From Streptomyces sp. MST-110588 (lineage in GTDB: Bacteria; Actinomycetota; Actinomycetes; Streptomycetales; Streptomycetaceae): DNA of 64,000 bases. Below, piece after piece: positions 35,444-44,173 of this stretch; positions within the stretch are counted from its first letter, which is position 1; each line of letters begins with the position of its first letter. Location: the NCBI RefSeq assembly GCF_022695595.1, contig NZ_CP074380.1, positions 5,772,001 through 5,836,000 on the forward strand. Direction: 5' to 3'. The notes beneath the pieces are model-generated. The model saw only the letters and a program-made list of their open reading frames with translations. It had not been told where the DNA came from and searched no databases. A program made the translations under genes and the position numbers.

Positions 35444-36460
35444 TCAGATGCCGCCTCGACAGGTCCGGTTGGGGGACGGCGCGCCGCGCGAGGCGTGCAC
35501 CATACGGGTGCCCAGTTCACGCAAACAGGCGACCAGTTCGGCGGGTTCGTGGACCTCGAAGGGCACACCGAGCAGGGCGAGCCGGAACGCCAGCCAGTCC
35601 AGCGCGTCACCCCCGGTCCGCAGCAGACAGGTGTCCTCGGTGAGCGGCTCCAGCAGGCCGCTGCCCGGCGGCAGCCGGCCGGCCGCGTCCTCGACGGTGG
35701 TGTGCAGGGTGACCAGGGCCCGGTGCCGGGCGCGGTGGCTGATGACGGACTCGGCGACGAAGGCGGCGGCGTCGGGGGCCGGCGGGCGGCGGCCGGGCAC
35801 CGCGCGCGCACCGGTCGGCAGCGGGTCGGTGACGCGGTCGGCGCGGAAGGTCCGCCAGTTTGCGCGGTCCAGGTCGTACGCCACCAGGTACCACCGGCGA
35901 TCGGCGCTGACCAGGCGGTACGGCTCGGTGTGCCGGCGGCTGGAGGCCCCGTCCCGGGCCCGGTAGGCGAAGCGCAGCCGCTCACCCCGGCGGCAGGCCG
36001 TGGCCAGCGCGGCCAGGACGGCCGGGTCGGTGAGAGGCGCCTCGCCGCCGGCGGTGAGCAGGCCGTAGAGGGGGACGGTGGCTTCCTGGAGGGCGCTCAC
36101 GCGCTGCCGCAGCCGGTCGGGGAGCACCTGTTCGAGCTTGGCCAGGGCCCGTACGGAGGTCTCCGCCACGCCGGTGACCGCGCCGCTCGCCGCGGTGTGC
36201 AGGCCGATGGCGATGGCCACGGCCTCGTCGTCGTCCAGGAGGAGCGGGGGCATGGCGGCGCCCGACGCCAGCCGGTAGCCGCCGATCGCCCCGATCGTCG
36301 CATCCACGGGGTAGCCCAGCTCCCGCAGCCGTTCGATGTCCCGGCGGACCGTACGGGGGCTGACGCCGAGCTGCTCGGACAGCTCGGCGCCGGTCCGTTC
36401 GCGACCCGTCTGGAGCAGCGTCAGGAGCTTGAGGAGGCGGGCGGGGGCGGTGACGCTCAT
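35444..36460 (-). CDS. YafY-type WYL regulator
   Basis: A 338-residue protein: N-terminal HTH (ARLLKLLTLLQTGRERTGAE, VSPRTVRRDIERLRELGYPV) and a central WYL domain (RRWYLVAYDLDRANWRTFRA). A C-terminal WCX extension follows. WYL domains sense nucleic acids or nucleotides. It is divergent from the UvrA-like gene with 63 bases between starts, so it likely controls that gene. Confidence 0.92.
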   Translation of the reverse strand: MSVTAPARLLKLLTLLQTGRERTGAELSEQLGVSPRTVRRDIERLRELGYPVDATIGAIGGYRLASGAAMPPLLLDDDEAVAIAIGLHTAASGAVTGVAETSVRALAKLEQVLPDRLRQRVSALQEATVPLYGLLTAGGEAPLTDPAVLAALATACRRGERLRFAYRARDGASSRRHTEPYRLVSADRRWYLVAYDLDRANWRTFRADRVTDPLPTGARAVPGRRPPAPDAAAFVAESVISHRARHRALVTLHTTVEDAAGRLPPGSGLLEPLTEDTCLLRTGGDALDWLAFRLALLGVPFEVHEPAELVACLRELGTRMVHASRGAPSPNRTCRGGI

Positions 36461-36490
36461 ACGGCCCAGAATGCCGCAGAAGGCGGCCGT

Positions 36491-36516
36491 TTCCTGGCCT
36501 AGTTCGTTCCTAGCCT
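36491..36516. promoter_or_regulatory. Direct repeats in the WYL/UvrA-like intergenic region
   Basis: TTCCTGGCCT (36491-36500) and TTCCTAGCCT (36507-36516) are 16 bases apart, centred between the two divergent starts. They could be the binding site of the WYL regulator. Confidence 0.4.
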
Positions 36517-36523
36517 CGGCGGT

Positions 36524-38965
36524 ATGGGACGACAGAGCGACAAGAGGCACACCACACGGCACGGCGGTGACCGGCGGGCGCCGGGCGAAGGGACCGGCGG
36601 AGCCACCGGGGACGGCATCCTGATCACCGGGGCCCGGGTGCACAACCTCAAGGACATCTCCCTGGAGATCCCCAAAGGCTGCATCACCGTCTTCACCGGG
36701 GTGTCCGGGTCGGGCAAGTCCTCGGTGGTCTTCGACACGGTGGCGGTGGAGTCACAGCGCCAGCTCAACGAGACCTACCCCTGGTTCATCCGCAGCCGGC
36801 TTCCCAAGCACGAGCGCCCCGAGGCGGCGGCCATGGAACGGCTGACCCCGGCGATCGTCGTCGACCAGCGGCCCATCGGCGGCAACGCCCGCTCCACGGT
36901 CGGCACGATGACCGACATCTACTCCGTACTGCGGGTGCTCTTCTCACGCTGCGGGACCCCGGGCGCCGGCGAGGCCACCGCCTACTCCTTCAACGACCCC
37001 GCGGGCATGTGCCCGCAGTGCGACGGACTGGGTCGGACCGTACGCCTGGACCTGGACCGCTACCTGGACACCAGCCGGTCGCTGAACGACGGCGCCCTCC
37101 TCTTCCCGCCGCTCGCCGTCGGCACGGCCGGCTGGCAGATCTACGCCACCTCCGGCCTGTTCGACCCCGACAAGCCACTGGAGCGATACAGCGACAAGGA
37201 GTGGCAACTGCTGCTGCACGGCAAGGGGTTCAAGGTCAGGCGCGGCGACAAGGGCTTTACGAACACCTACGAAGGACTGGTGGAGAACTTCGAGCGCCGG
37301 TACGTCAAACGGGACCTGTCGGCGCTCGACGAAACCTTCCGCGAGGTCGTACGCGGCTTCGTGACCGAGGGGACGTGCCCGGGCTGCGAGGGGGAACGGC
37401 TGAACGAGGCGGCCCGCAGGACCCGGGTGGCGGGCCTGGGCATCGCGCAGATGTCGGCGCTGGAGGCCACGGACCTGATCACCGTGCTGCGCGGCATCGA
37501 CGACCCGGTGGGCCGGCCGATCGCACGGCAGGCGATCGCCGCGCTGGAGCGGGTGGTGGGGATCGGGCTGGAGTACCTGAGCCTGGACCGGCCCACCACG
37601 ACGCTGTCCGGCGGCGAGGGACAGCGGCTGAAGATGGTGCGGCACCTGGGCAGCAGCCTGACGGGGATGACGTACATCTTCGACGAGCCGAGCACCGGAC
37701 TGCACCCGCGGGACGTCGGCCGGCTCAACGACCTGCTGATCCGGCTGCGGGACAAGGGCAACACGGTGCTGGTCGTCGAGCACGACCGGGACGTGATCAC
37801 GATCGCGGACCACGTGGTGGACATGGGGCCGGGGGCGGGCACCCACGGCGGACACGTCGTGTTCGAGGGGACGGTGCAGCGGCTGGCGCAGTCCGGGACG
37901 GTGACGGGGCGCGCGCTGCGCCGCCGGGTGCCGGTCAAGCGGGACTTCCGCGAGCCGCGGGACTGGCTGACCGTGCGGGAGGTGTCCCTGCACAACCTGA
38001 AGAACGTGACGTTCTCGGTGCCGGTGGGGGTACTCACGGCCGTCACGGGAGTGGCCGGATCCGGCAAGAGCACGCTGGTCACCGAGGCGTTCGCCGGCGC
38101 CCACCCGGAGGCGGTGGTCATCGGGCAGCGGGCGATCGGGGCGTCGGCGCGCTCCACCCCGGCCACCTACCTGGGGGTGATGGACGCGATCCGCCGGATC
38201 TTCGGCCGGGCGAACGGCGTGCCGGCCGGGCTGTTCAGCTTCAACTCCGAAGGGGCGTGCGAGCGCTGCCGCGGGCGCGGGGAGCTCCACACCGACCTGG
38301 CGTTCATGGACCCGGTGACGACCGTCTGCCAGGCGTGCGGGGGGCGGCGCTTCAAGCAGGAGGTGCTGGCGCTGACCGTACGGGGGAAGTCGGTGGCGGA
38401 CGTGCTGGAGCTGACGGCGGAGGAGGCGGTCGGCTTCTTCGGACGGGGCGGCGCGGCACCGGAGCCGGACGGCCCGGAGCGGACCGGGGAGTGGGAGGAG
38501 TCGGTACGGCGGGAGCTGACCACCCTGGTCGAGGTGGGCCTGGGCTATGTGACGCTGGGGCAGCCGGTCGCCTCGCTGTCCGGCGGCGAACGGCAGCGCC
38601 TCAAGCTCGCCACCCACCTGCGCCGCACGGGCAGCGTGTACATCCTGGACGAGCCCACCACCGGCCTGCACATGGCGGACGTGGACGGGCTGGTGGACCT
38701 GCTGGACCGGCTGGTGGACGCCGGCAACACCGTCCTGGTCGTCGAGCACGACCTCGATGTGGTCAAACGGGCGGACTGGGTGGTGGATCTGGGCCCCGAC
38801 GGCGGCAAGCGGGGCGGCGAGATCGTCTTCACCGGCACCCCGGCCGAGCTGCTGCGGGCCCGCGGGTCGGTGACGGCCCGGTGCCTGCGCGCATCACTCC
38901 AGGACGTACGGGATGTACGGGAGGGACCGGACGTAGGGGACGGTGTACGGGCGGGGGCCGCGTGA
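36524..38965 (+). CDS. UvrA-like ABC ATPase (drug-resistance/DrrC class)
   Basis: An 813-residue protein with two ABC ATPase halves: Walker A TGVSGSGKSSV and TGVAGSGKSTLV, signatures LSGGEGQRLK and LSGGERQRLK, Walker B YIFDEPSTGLH and YILDEPTTGLH. Zinc Cys pairs are present (CPQCDG, CPGCEG; CERCRG, CQACGG). It is shorter than UvrA (about 950) and lacks the UvrB-binding domain, as in class II/III UvrA-like proteins linked to resistance to DNA-intercalating drugs. Its divergent WYL partner suggests induction by a drug or DNA damage. Confidence 0.9.
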   Translation: MGRQSDKRHTTRHGGDRRAPGEGTGGATGDGILITGARVHNLKDISLEIPKGCITVFTGVSGSGKSSVVFDTVAVESQRQLNETYPWFIRSRLPKHERPEAAAMERLTPAIVVDQRPIGGNARSTVGTMTDIYSVLRVLFSRCGTPGAGEATAYSFNDPAGMCPQCDGLGRTVRLDLDRYLDTSRSLNDGALLFPPLAVGTAGWQIYATSGLFDPDKPLERYSDKEWQLLLHGKGFKVRRGDKGFTNTYEGLVENFERRYVKRDLSALDETFREVVRGFVTEGTCPGCEGERLNEAARRTRVAGLGIAQMSALEATDLITVLRGIDDPVGRPIARQAIAALERVVGIGLEYLSLDRPTTTLSGGEGQRLKMVRHLGSSLTGMTYIFDEPSTGLHPRDVGRLNDLLIRLRDKGNTVLVVEHDRDVITIADHVVDMGPGAGTHGGHVVFEGTVQRLAQSGTVTGRALRRRVPVKRDFREPRDWLTVREVSLHNLKNVTFSVPVGVLTAVTGVAGSGKSTLVTEAFAGAHPEAVVIGQRAIGASARSTPATYLGVMDAIRRIFGRANGVPAGLFSFNSEGACERCRGRGELHTDLAFMDPVTTVCQACGGRRFKQEVLALTVRGKSVADVLELTAEEAVGFFGRGGAAPEPDGPERTGEWEESVRRELTTLVEVGLGYVTLGQPVASLSGGERQRLKLATHLRRTGSVYILDEPTTGLHMADVDGLVDLLDRLVDAGNTVLVVEHDLDVVKRADWVVDLGPDGGKRGGEIVFTGTPAELLRARGSVTARCLRASLQDVRDVREGPDVGDGVRAGAA

Positions 38966-39175
38966 ACGGGCGGTGCGCCTGACCGGCCCACGGCGCGGTC
39001 CGGGCGCCCTTGTCCGGTGCGGGGCAACGTCCAGGAAGGCGGGCCCGTCGGCAGGATGCCGGCCGCCCGGCGGGACTGTCGGTGATCCGTAGGCGAGGTG
39101 TCGGTGGCCGCTGGAACCGTGGGCGCCGGTTGCCGAGGGAGCAGCCGCCTCCAACAGCAAGGGAGCCCTGTCGCG

Positions 39176-40117
39176 ATGCCGCCCACCACGCCCTGGAACG
39201 TCCGGCGACTGCCGGCTGCCGACGGCCGTGTCTTCCTGGTCACCGGCGGCAACGCCGGCATCGGGTACTTCGTCGCGGAGCAGTTGTCGGCGACCGGAGC
39301 CACCGTCGTACTCGGCAGCCGGGATCCTGCCAGGGCCCGGGCCGCCACGGCCTCGATCCGGTCGCGCGTCCCCGGCGCACGGGTGCGGGCCGTACGACTG
39401 GACCTCGCCGACCTCCCCTCGCTCGGGGCAGCGGTGGAATCGCTGGGGGTGGAACGCCTGGACGCGGTGGTCCACAACGCCGGCGTCGCGCTGGACGACC
39501 CGCCGCGCAAGGAGACCGGGGACGGCCACGAGCTGATGTTCGGCACCAACCACCTCGGGCACTTCGCCCTGACCCGGTGGCTGATGCCGCTGCTGTCGGC
39601 CGCGCCGGCGGCCCGCGTGGTGACCATGGGCAGCTTCGCGGCGAAGTCCGAGCGGCTCGACCTGGACGACCTGCAGACCCGCGAGGACTACCGGCCCAAG
39701 CGCACTTACGGACGCTCCAAACTGGCACAGATGTACTTCGGCGTCGAACTCGACCGCCGCCTGCGTGCCGCCGGCAGCACGGTGGCGAGCGTGGTGGTCC
39801 ACCCCGGCGGCGCGCTGGACTCCCTCACCCCGCCACGGCCACCGGTGCACGTACCAACCGCCGGCGCACGGCTGGGCGCGGCACCCGCGGCCCTCCTCCT
39901 CCAGGGCAAGCACGCCGGCGCGTGGCCCGCGGTCCGGGCGGTGCTCGACCCGGCCGTGCGGGGAGGCCAGATGTGGGGACCGCGCGTCTTCGGCCTGCGG
40001 GGCGAGCCCCGGCGCGAACCGGTGTGGAACCACCTCGCCGACCCCTTCGTCGCGGCGCGGCTGTGGGAGGCGAGCGTTGACCTGACCGGCGCCGACCCCG
40101 GCACCCTCTTCGGATAG
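39176..40117 (+). CDS. Short-chain dehydrogenase/reductase
   Basis: A 313-residue SDR: cofactor motif VTGGNAGIGYFVAEQL, NNAG-equivalent HNAG, catalytic Ser in MGSFAAKSE and YGRSK. GSRDPARARA after strand 2 suggests NADP(H). It resembles the retinol-dehydrogenase/oxidoreductase SDRs common in Streptomyces; substrate unknown. It has a leader of about 200 bases after the UvrA-like gene. Confidence 0.85.
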   Translation: MPPTTPWNVRRLPAADGRVFLVTGGNAGIGYFVAEQLSATGATVVLGSRDPARARAATASIRSRVPGARVRAVRLDLADLPSLGAAVESLGVERLDAVVHNAGVALDDPPRKETGDGHELMFGTNHLGHFALTRWLMPLLSAAPAARVVTMGSFAAKSERLDLDDLQTREDYRPKRTYGRSKLAQMYFGVELDRRLRAAGSTVASVVVHPGGALDSLTPPRPPVHVPTAGARLGAAPAALLLQGKHAGAWPAVRAVLDPAVRGGQMWGPRVFGLRGEPRREPVWNHLADPFVAARLWEASVDLTGADPGTLFG

Positions 40118-40309
40118 CTGCCGGCTGCGAACGGCTCGGACAGGCGTGCGCCGGCCGGACCCGGCCACCGCGCGACGGCAGGGACCGGACAGGCCCGCGT
40201 CACGGCCCCGCCGGTCGAAGGCGACACGGCCCAAGGACCACGCGGACTTCGCCGGGGTCCTGCCGCTGCCGGGCCGGGCGCGGCGCGAGGTTCTCGGCGG
40301 GTGGCTCGA

Positions 40310-40495
40310 ACGCATGCATCCCGGACATCGCCTTCCGCGGAACAGGTCCAGCGCCCGCCCTGCCACGACGCACCAGGGCGCGCCGACTCCGCGCAATCGC
40401 TCCGCGACCTGTTCCGGCCGCCAGGCATCAGCCCATCGGGCAGCCAGTTCGTCCGCATCCAGGACAGCACCACCGGGCGGCAGGGCATCGGGCAT
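40310..40495 (-). pseudogene. N-terminal relic of an ANT-like nucleotidyltransferase
   Basis: From an ATG at 40495 the frame gives LDADELAARWADAWRPEQV and GAPWCVVAGRALDLFRGRR, the start of the nucleotidyltransferase family with WALDLFRG followed by a D-x-D-x-E motif. Right after this the frame degrades and the catalytic motif is missing. The remainder to 40118 shows no clear homology. Confidence 0.6.
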
Positions 40496-40560
40496 CGGGC
40501 ATCGGAACAACTTACCGCCGCACTCCGGCCGAACAGTGGCCCTTGGGCCGGGCCGGGCGC

Positions 40561-41166
40561 TCAGTCCATGACGCGCTGGAGCAGGCCCCAGGTGAACTCC
40601 GCGACGACGTCCCGCGGGGCGCCGTCGGGGCCGGGGGCGGTGAAGGCCAGCCGCCAGCGGGTGGGGGCGGTGCCCTCCAGCGGGCGGGCGGGGGCGAAGG
40701 CCCGGGCCGCCTCATCGATCGTGCAGGACCAGGGGGTGAGGTCTGCCGTCGTCCGCAGCGCGGGGCCCGGGGCGCCGGCGGCCCGTACCAGCGCCTCGTT
40801 CCACACCGCGCCCTGCTCGGTGCTCCAGACCTCGAAGCGCAGGTCGGGCCACAGAGGAACCGGCCAGGTCAGGGCCCGGCAGGTCAGGTCGCCGACGCGC
40901 CGGGTGCCGGTCGCCTCCGGCGTACCGAGCAGCGAGCGGTAGCGCGCCAGCGGGCCGCGCGAGCGCGGTGAGTGCGCCCACGCCTGCCAGCGGCGGTTGG
41001 CCTCCCGCATGTCGGCCCGGGAGACGTTCAGCCTGCGCAGCGCGTCCTGGACGAGACCGGGCTGGTGGTCGGCCATCCGGCGCAGCAGGACGAGCTGGAA
41101 GGCGACCGGGCCGGACGGGGTGGGGGCGGTGCCGGTGGGGTCAGTGGTCGGGGCCATGGGGGACAT
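40561..41166 (-). CDS. Unknown protein, last gene of the surface-glycan operon
   Basis: A 201-residue soluble protein from ATG 41166 (ATG 41157 also possible). The N-terminal helical region has FQLVLLRRMADHQPGLVQDA; the C-terminal half is beta-rich with many Trp. No catalytic motif is recognised. It overlaps the FkbM gene by 26 bases, so it is translated with it. Confidence 0.65.
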   Translation of the reverse strand: MSPMAPTTDPTGTAPTPSGPVAFQLVLLRRMADHQPGLVQDALRRLNVSRADMREANRRWQAWAHSPRSRGPLARYRSLLGTPEATGTRRVGDLTCRALTWPVPLWPDLRFEVWSTEQGAVWNEALVRAAGAPGPALRTTADLTPWSCTIDEAARAFAPARPLEGTAPTRWRLAFTAPGPDGAPRDVVAEFTWGLLQRVMD

Positions 41167-42043
41167 CGTCGCGCAGCGCGCGGCCCGGGGCACGGCCACG
41201 GCCACGGGTGCGGGCGCGGGGACGGATGCGGGCTCGGACGCGGGTGCGGATGCGGGTACGGCCAGGGAGGTGAGCGCCGGTGGGGGCGCCGGGGCGGCGG
41301 CCCTCGGGGAGGAACAGCACGGAGTTGACGTAGCGGCGGTGCGGGGCGACGGAGCGCCGCAGCAGGCCGTGTTCGGCGACGTGACAGACGCGCGACTGGT
41401 GGGCGGCCAGGTCGAAGTCGGCCAGCGGCACCCAGTGGTCACGCGGCAGCACCCAGCCGCGGTAGCCGTGGCCGGCCGTCCACGCCAGCACCGGGTCCAG
41501 CGGCTGGATACGGGTCTCCAGCTCGACGAAGAGGGCCGGGCGGTCGCGCATGACGGTGCGCTCGCAGCCGCGCAGCACGGCGAGTTCGCCGCCGTCCACG
41601 TCGATCTTGATCAGGGTGACGGCGGACAGCTTCAGCTCATCCAGCGTCAGAGCGGGCACCTGAAGGGATTCCTGGTGGAGCTCGCGGCGTACGAGGGAGG
41701 AGACCCCGCGGTCCCCCCGGCCGCCGGGCGGCAGCCACAGCGTCGCGGTGCCCGAGTGGTCGCTCGCGGCGGCGGCCACGACCTCGACGTGCGCGGGGGT
41801 GACCGAGGCGATCAGACGGGCGAGGTGCGGTACGGGCTCCACGGTCACCACCCGGTCCGCGCGCCGCGCCAGGTGCCAGGTCCACGGCCCGTACCAGCCG
41901 CCGACGTCGACCGCCGTGCCGCCGGGCGCGAGGAAGTCGGCGAGCCGGCCCAGCTCGGGCTCGAAGCGCGGGTAGACGCGGGCGGCGACGGCGGCGATCA
42001 GGCGGGGCGGCAGGTGGGGGCCCAGCCGGGCGGCGAGGGTCAT
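41141..42043 (-). CDS. FkbM-family methyltransferase
   Basis: A 300-residue protein with SAM motif I TAVDVGGWYGPWTWHLAR, the acidic VTVEPVPHL, and the FkbM-specific LIKIDVDGGELAVLRGCE. These enzymes O-methylate sugars or polyketides. The Arg/Thr/Pro-rich tail from residue about 265 is low complexity. It overlaps the Trm112-like gene by 4 bases. Confidence 0.9.
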   Translation of the reverse strand: MTLAARLGPHLPPRLIAAVAARVYPRFEPELGRLADFLAPGGTAVDVGGWYGPWTWHLARRADRVVTVEPVPHLARLIASVTPAHVEVVAAAASDHSGTATLWLPPGGRGDRGVSSLVRRELHQESLQVPALTLDELKLSAVTLIKIDVDGGELAVLRGCERTVMRDRPALFVELETRIQPLDPVLAWTAGHGYRGWVLPRDHWVPLADFDLAAHQSRVCHVAEHGLLRRSVAPHRRYVNSVLFLPEGRRPGAPTGAHLPGRTRIRTRVRARIRPRARTRGRGRAPGRALRDDVPHGPDH

Positions 42044-42441
42044 GGCCGCTCCCGTGGCCGGTCCGGGCGGCCTGTGGTGGCGGTGGCGGTGTCCTCGCGG
42101 GTGTCCCGGCCCGCCACCGCGCCCCCGGCGGGGTCCACGGCCGCCTCCCGCTTCGCCGTGCCGACGGCCGCCTCCCGTTCCGTCGTGCTCGCGTCGGCCT
42201 CCTGCTCCGCCGTGCCCGCGTCGGCCTCCTGCTCCGCCGCCAGCCGGCGCGTGATCTCCTCGTGCTCCGCGTCACCGACCTGCTCCCCGCAGGACGGCAG
42301 GAGCTGGGGGATGCCGTCCACGATCGGGTAACGGCGCCGCAGCCGCGGGTTGTAGAGAAGGTCCTGGGAGGCGAGCAGGGACAGCGGCCCCTTGTCGATC
42401 GGACAGGCCAGGATCTTCAGCAGCGGGTCGTCGGGCTTCAT
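42040..42441 (-). CDS. Trm112-like protein with long acidic tail
   Basis: A 133-residue protein. Residues 1-60 are a Trm112/YcaR zinc-ribbon-like domain: LLKILACPIDKGPLSLL and RRRYPIVDGIPQLLP; the second Cys pair is absent. Such proteins activate methyltransferases, which fits the three methyltransferase genes in this operon. The rest is Ala/Glu repeat tail (EQEADAGTAEQEADAST). Confidence 0.85.
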   Translation of the reverse strand: MKPDDPLLKILACPIDKGPLSLLASQDLLYNPRLRRRYPIVDGIPQLLPSCGEQVGDAEHEEITRRLAAEQEADAGTAEQEADASTTEREAAVGTAKREAAVDPAGGAVAGRDTREDTATATTGRPDRPRERP

Positions 42442-43403
42442 GGCGTCAGCTCCTCGGAGGCTTCCGGGTGTCCGTCCCCGTCTTCGCCCGCGGGTCCGTC
42501 GGGACGCGCGGGTGCGGCGGCCGGCTCGTCCTGGCGGGGCAGCGCCAGCAGGACGCACACGGCGACCGCCGTGCCGCCCAGCCGCAGTGCCAGGCGCAGC
42601 GGGTCGGCGGGCAGCGGCTCGCCGAAGGCGGCCGTGCCGCAGGCCACGGTGAAGACACAGGTGACGGTGGTGCAGACGGGCACGATCAGGGAGGCCCGGC
42701 AGCGCTGGAGCGCCGTCTGCGACAGCACCAGGCCACTGGCTCCCGTGAACACCAGCAGGTAGGGGTAGGGCGAGGTGAACAGGGCCAGCGCGGCGTTGCC
42801 CAGGTCGTGGGTGGTGAGCATGCCGGAGACGCCCTTGATGGCCAGCGAACTGACGCCGTACAGCAGCCCGACGGCCACGCCGTAGGCCACGCCCGTCGGC
42901 GGCTGGCGGTGCCGGCGCCGGGCGCGCCGCTCCGTCGCCCCGTACAGCCACAGCCCGGCCGCCAGCGACGGCAGGGTGACGGCGAGCAGCGGGCCCGTCT
43001 CGGCGGTACGGGTGACCGAGGCGGCGCCGTTCCCCTGGAGCGAGGCGATGACCATGCCCAGCGCGAGGAGGATCGCCGCGATGCCCTGCCGCTCGCGCCC
43101 GCTGGTCCGCTCGCCCAGGACGAGTGAGGACAGCAGCAGGAGCAGGACCAGTCCGGAGACGAAGATGCCCTGAGCGGCGGCGATGGGCAGGGTCCGGTAG
43201 ACGGCGAGCTGCGCGGCGAACCCGGCGGCCAGGGCCAGCGATCCGCCGACCCACAGCGGACTGCTCAGCAAGTGCCGTACGACCCGGGCGGGCCGTCGGG
43301 TGTCCAGCGCGGGCAGGGCGGACAGGGCGCGCTTCTCCAGGACGAAACCCGTGCTGTACAGGACGTTGGCGAGCAGCGCGGACGCCACGCCCCACCACAG
43401 CAC
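42438..43403 (-). CDS. DMT/EamA-like membrane protein
   Basis: A 321-residue protein with nine to ten TM helices and the drug/metabolite-transporter outline: early FVLEKRAL, LVLGERTSGRERQG at the half-way repeat, and GFGEPLP-like AFGEPLPADPLR near the end. It may move a lipid-linked sugar across the membrane for the operon's pathway. Overlaps the next gene by 4 bases. Confidence 0.85.
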   Translation of the reverse strand: MLWWGVASALLANVLYSTGFVLEKRALSALPALDTRRPARVVRHLLSSPLWVGGSLALAAGFAAQLAVYRTLPIAAAQGIFVSGLVLLLLLSSLVLGERTSGRERQGIAAILLALGMVIASLQGNGAASVTRTAETGPLLAVTLPSLAAGLWLYGATERRARRRHRQPPTGVAYGVAVGLLYGVSSLAIKGVSGMLTTHDLGNAALALFTSPYPYLLVFTGASGLVLSQTALQRCRASLIVPVCTTVTCVFTVACGTAAFGEPLPADPLRLALRLGGTAVAVCVLLALPRQDEPAAAPARPDGPAGEDGDGHPEASEELTP

Positions 43404-43407
43404 CGCC

Positions 43408-44028
43408 CTACTCCCTTCTCCGCCGGGCGTGCGCCAGCAGGATGGAGGCCAGCGAGGGGACGTGGCAGGCGGCCCGGTCCAGGGGCCGCAGCGGGCGCGG
43501 CACGTCGTGGTAGGGCGCCCCCGCCAGCCGTACGATGTCGAAGCCGGCGGCCGTCAGGAAGCCGCGCAGCGCCCGCGCGGTGTACAGGCGCAGATGGCCG
43601 ACGACCTGGGTGCCGGGCCGGCCGTGGATGTGTCGCATGCTCACCTCCGAGAAGACCGGCTGGATCCCCGCGAGGAGCAGTCCGCGGTTGTACCAGGCGG
43701 CGAGGTTGGGCGTGGAGAGCATCAGGTGTCCGCCGGGCCGCAGCACCCGGCGCAGTTCGTCCAGGGCCGCGTCGGGGTCGACGAGGTGCTCGATGACCTC
43801 GCTGAACAGGACCGCGTCGGCGGACGCGGTGGCCAGCGGCAGGCCGCCGCCGGTCAGTTCGCCGCGTACGGTGTGCGGCAGGCGGGAGGCGGCACGGCGC
43901 AGCGCGTCCTGCGACCAGTCGACGCCGACGATCCGGTGGCCGGCCAGGACGTCCGCCGCGGTGGCGGCGGCGGTGCCGTCGCCGCAGCCGATGTCCAGGA
44001 CGGTGGCGCCGGACGCGCCCGGAGGCAC
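43408..44028 (-). CDS. Class I SAM methyltransferase, N-terminus broken by a frameshift
   Basis: Read from GTG 44028 (206 residues): SAM motif I VLDIGCGDGTAAATAA, then VGVDWSQDALRRA, and FSEVIEHLVDPDAALDELRR. The natural start should be the ATG at 44177 that overlaps the previous stop. That ATG leads into a different frame, while family-like residues TLRDFYEDPGVPVASGAARS lie upstream of 44028 in the methyltransferase frame. A 1-base error in the C-rich run near 44130-44145 would join them. It could be a real lesion or a sequencing error. Confidence 0.75.
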   Translation of the reverse strand: MPPGASGATVLDIGCGDGTAAATAADVLAGHRIVGVDWSQDALRRAASRLPHTVRGELTGGGLPLATASADAVLFSEVIEHLVDPDAALDELRRVLRPGGHLMLSTPNLAAWYNRGLLLAGIQPVFSEVSMRHIHGRPGTQVVGHLRLYTARALRGFLTAAGFDIVRLAGAPYHDVPRPLRPLDRAACHVPSLASILLAHARRRRE

Positions 44029-44173
44029 CGGCCCCAGGGCGCGGGCCAGCAGCAGCGCCTGCCGGCGGCTGCGGGCGGCCCCCGAGGCGACCGGGACGCC
44101 GGGGTCCTCGTAGAAGTCCCGGAGGGTGCGGGGGCGGTGGCAGGGGCCACGGGGGCGATGGCCTGGCGGCCCG

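Noticed and set aside
34172..36502. A 776-codon plus-strand frame
   Set aside because: It runs opposite the MreB-like and WYL genes and has shadow composition with no recognisable fold.
36944..38749. A 601-codon minus-strand frame
   Set aside because: Antisense to the UvrA-like gene, which has all ABC motifs.
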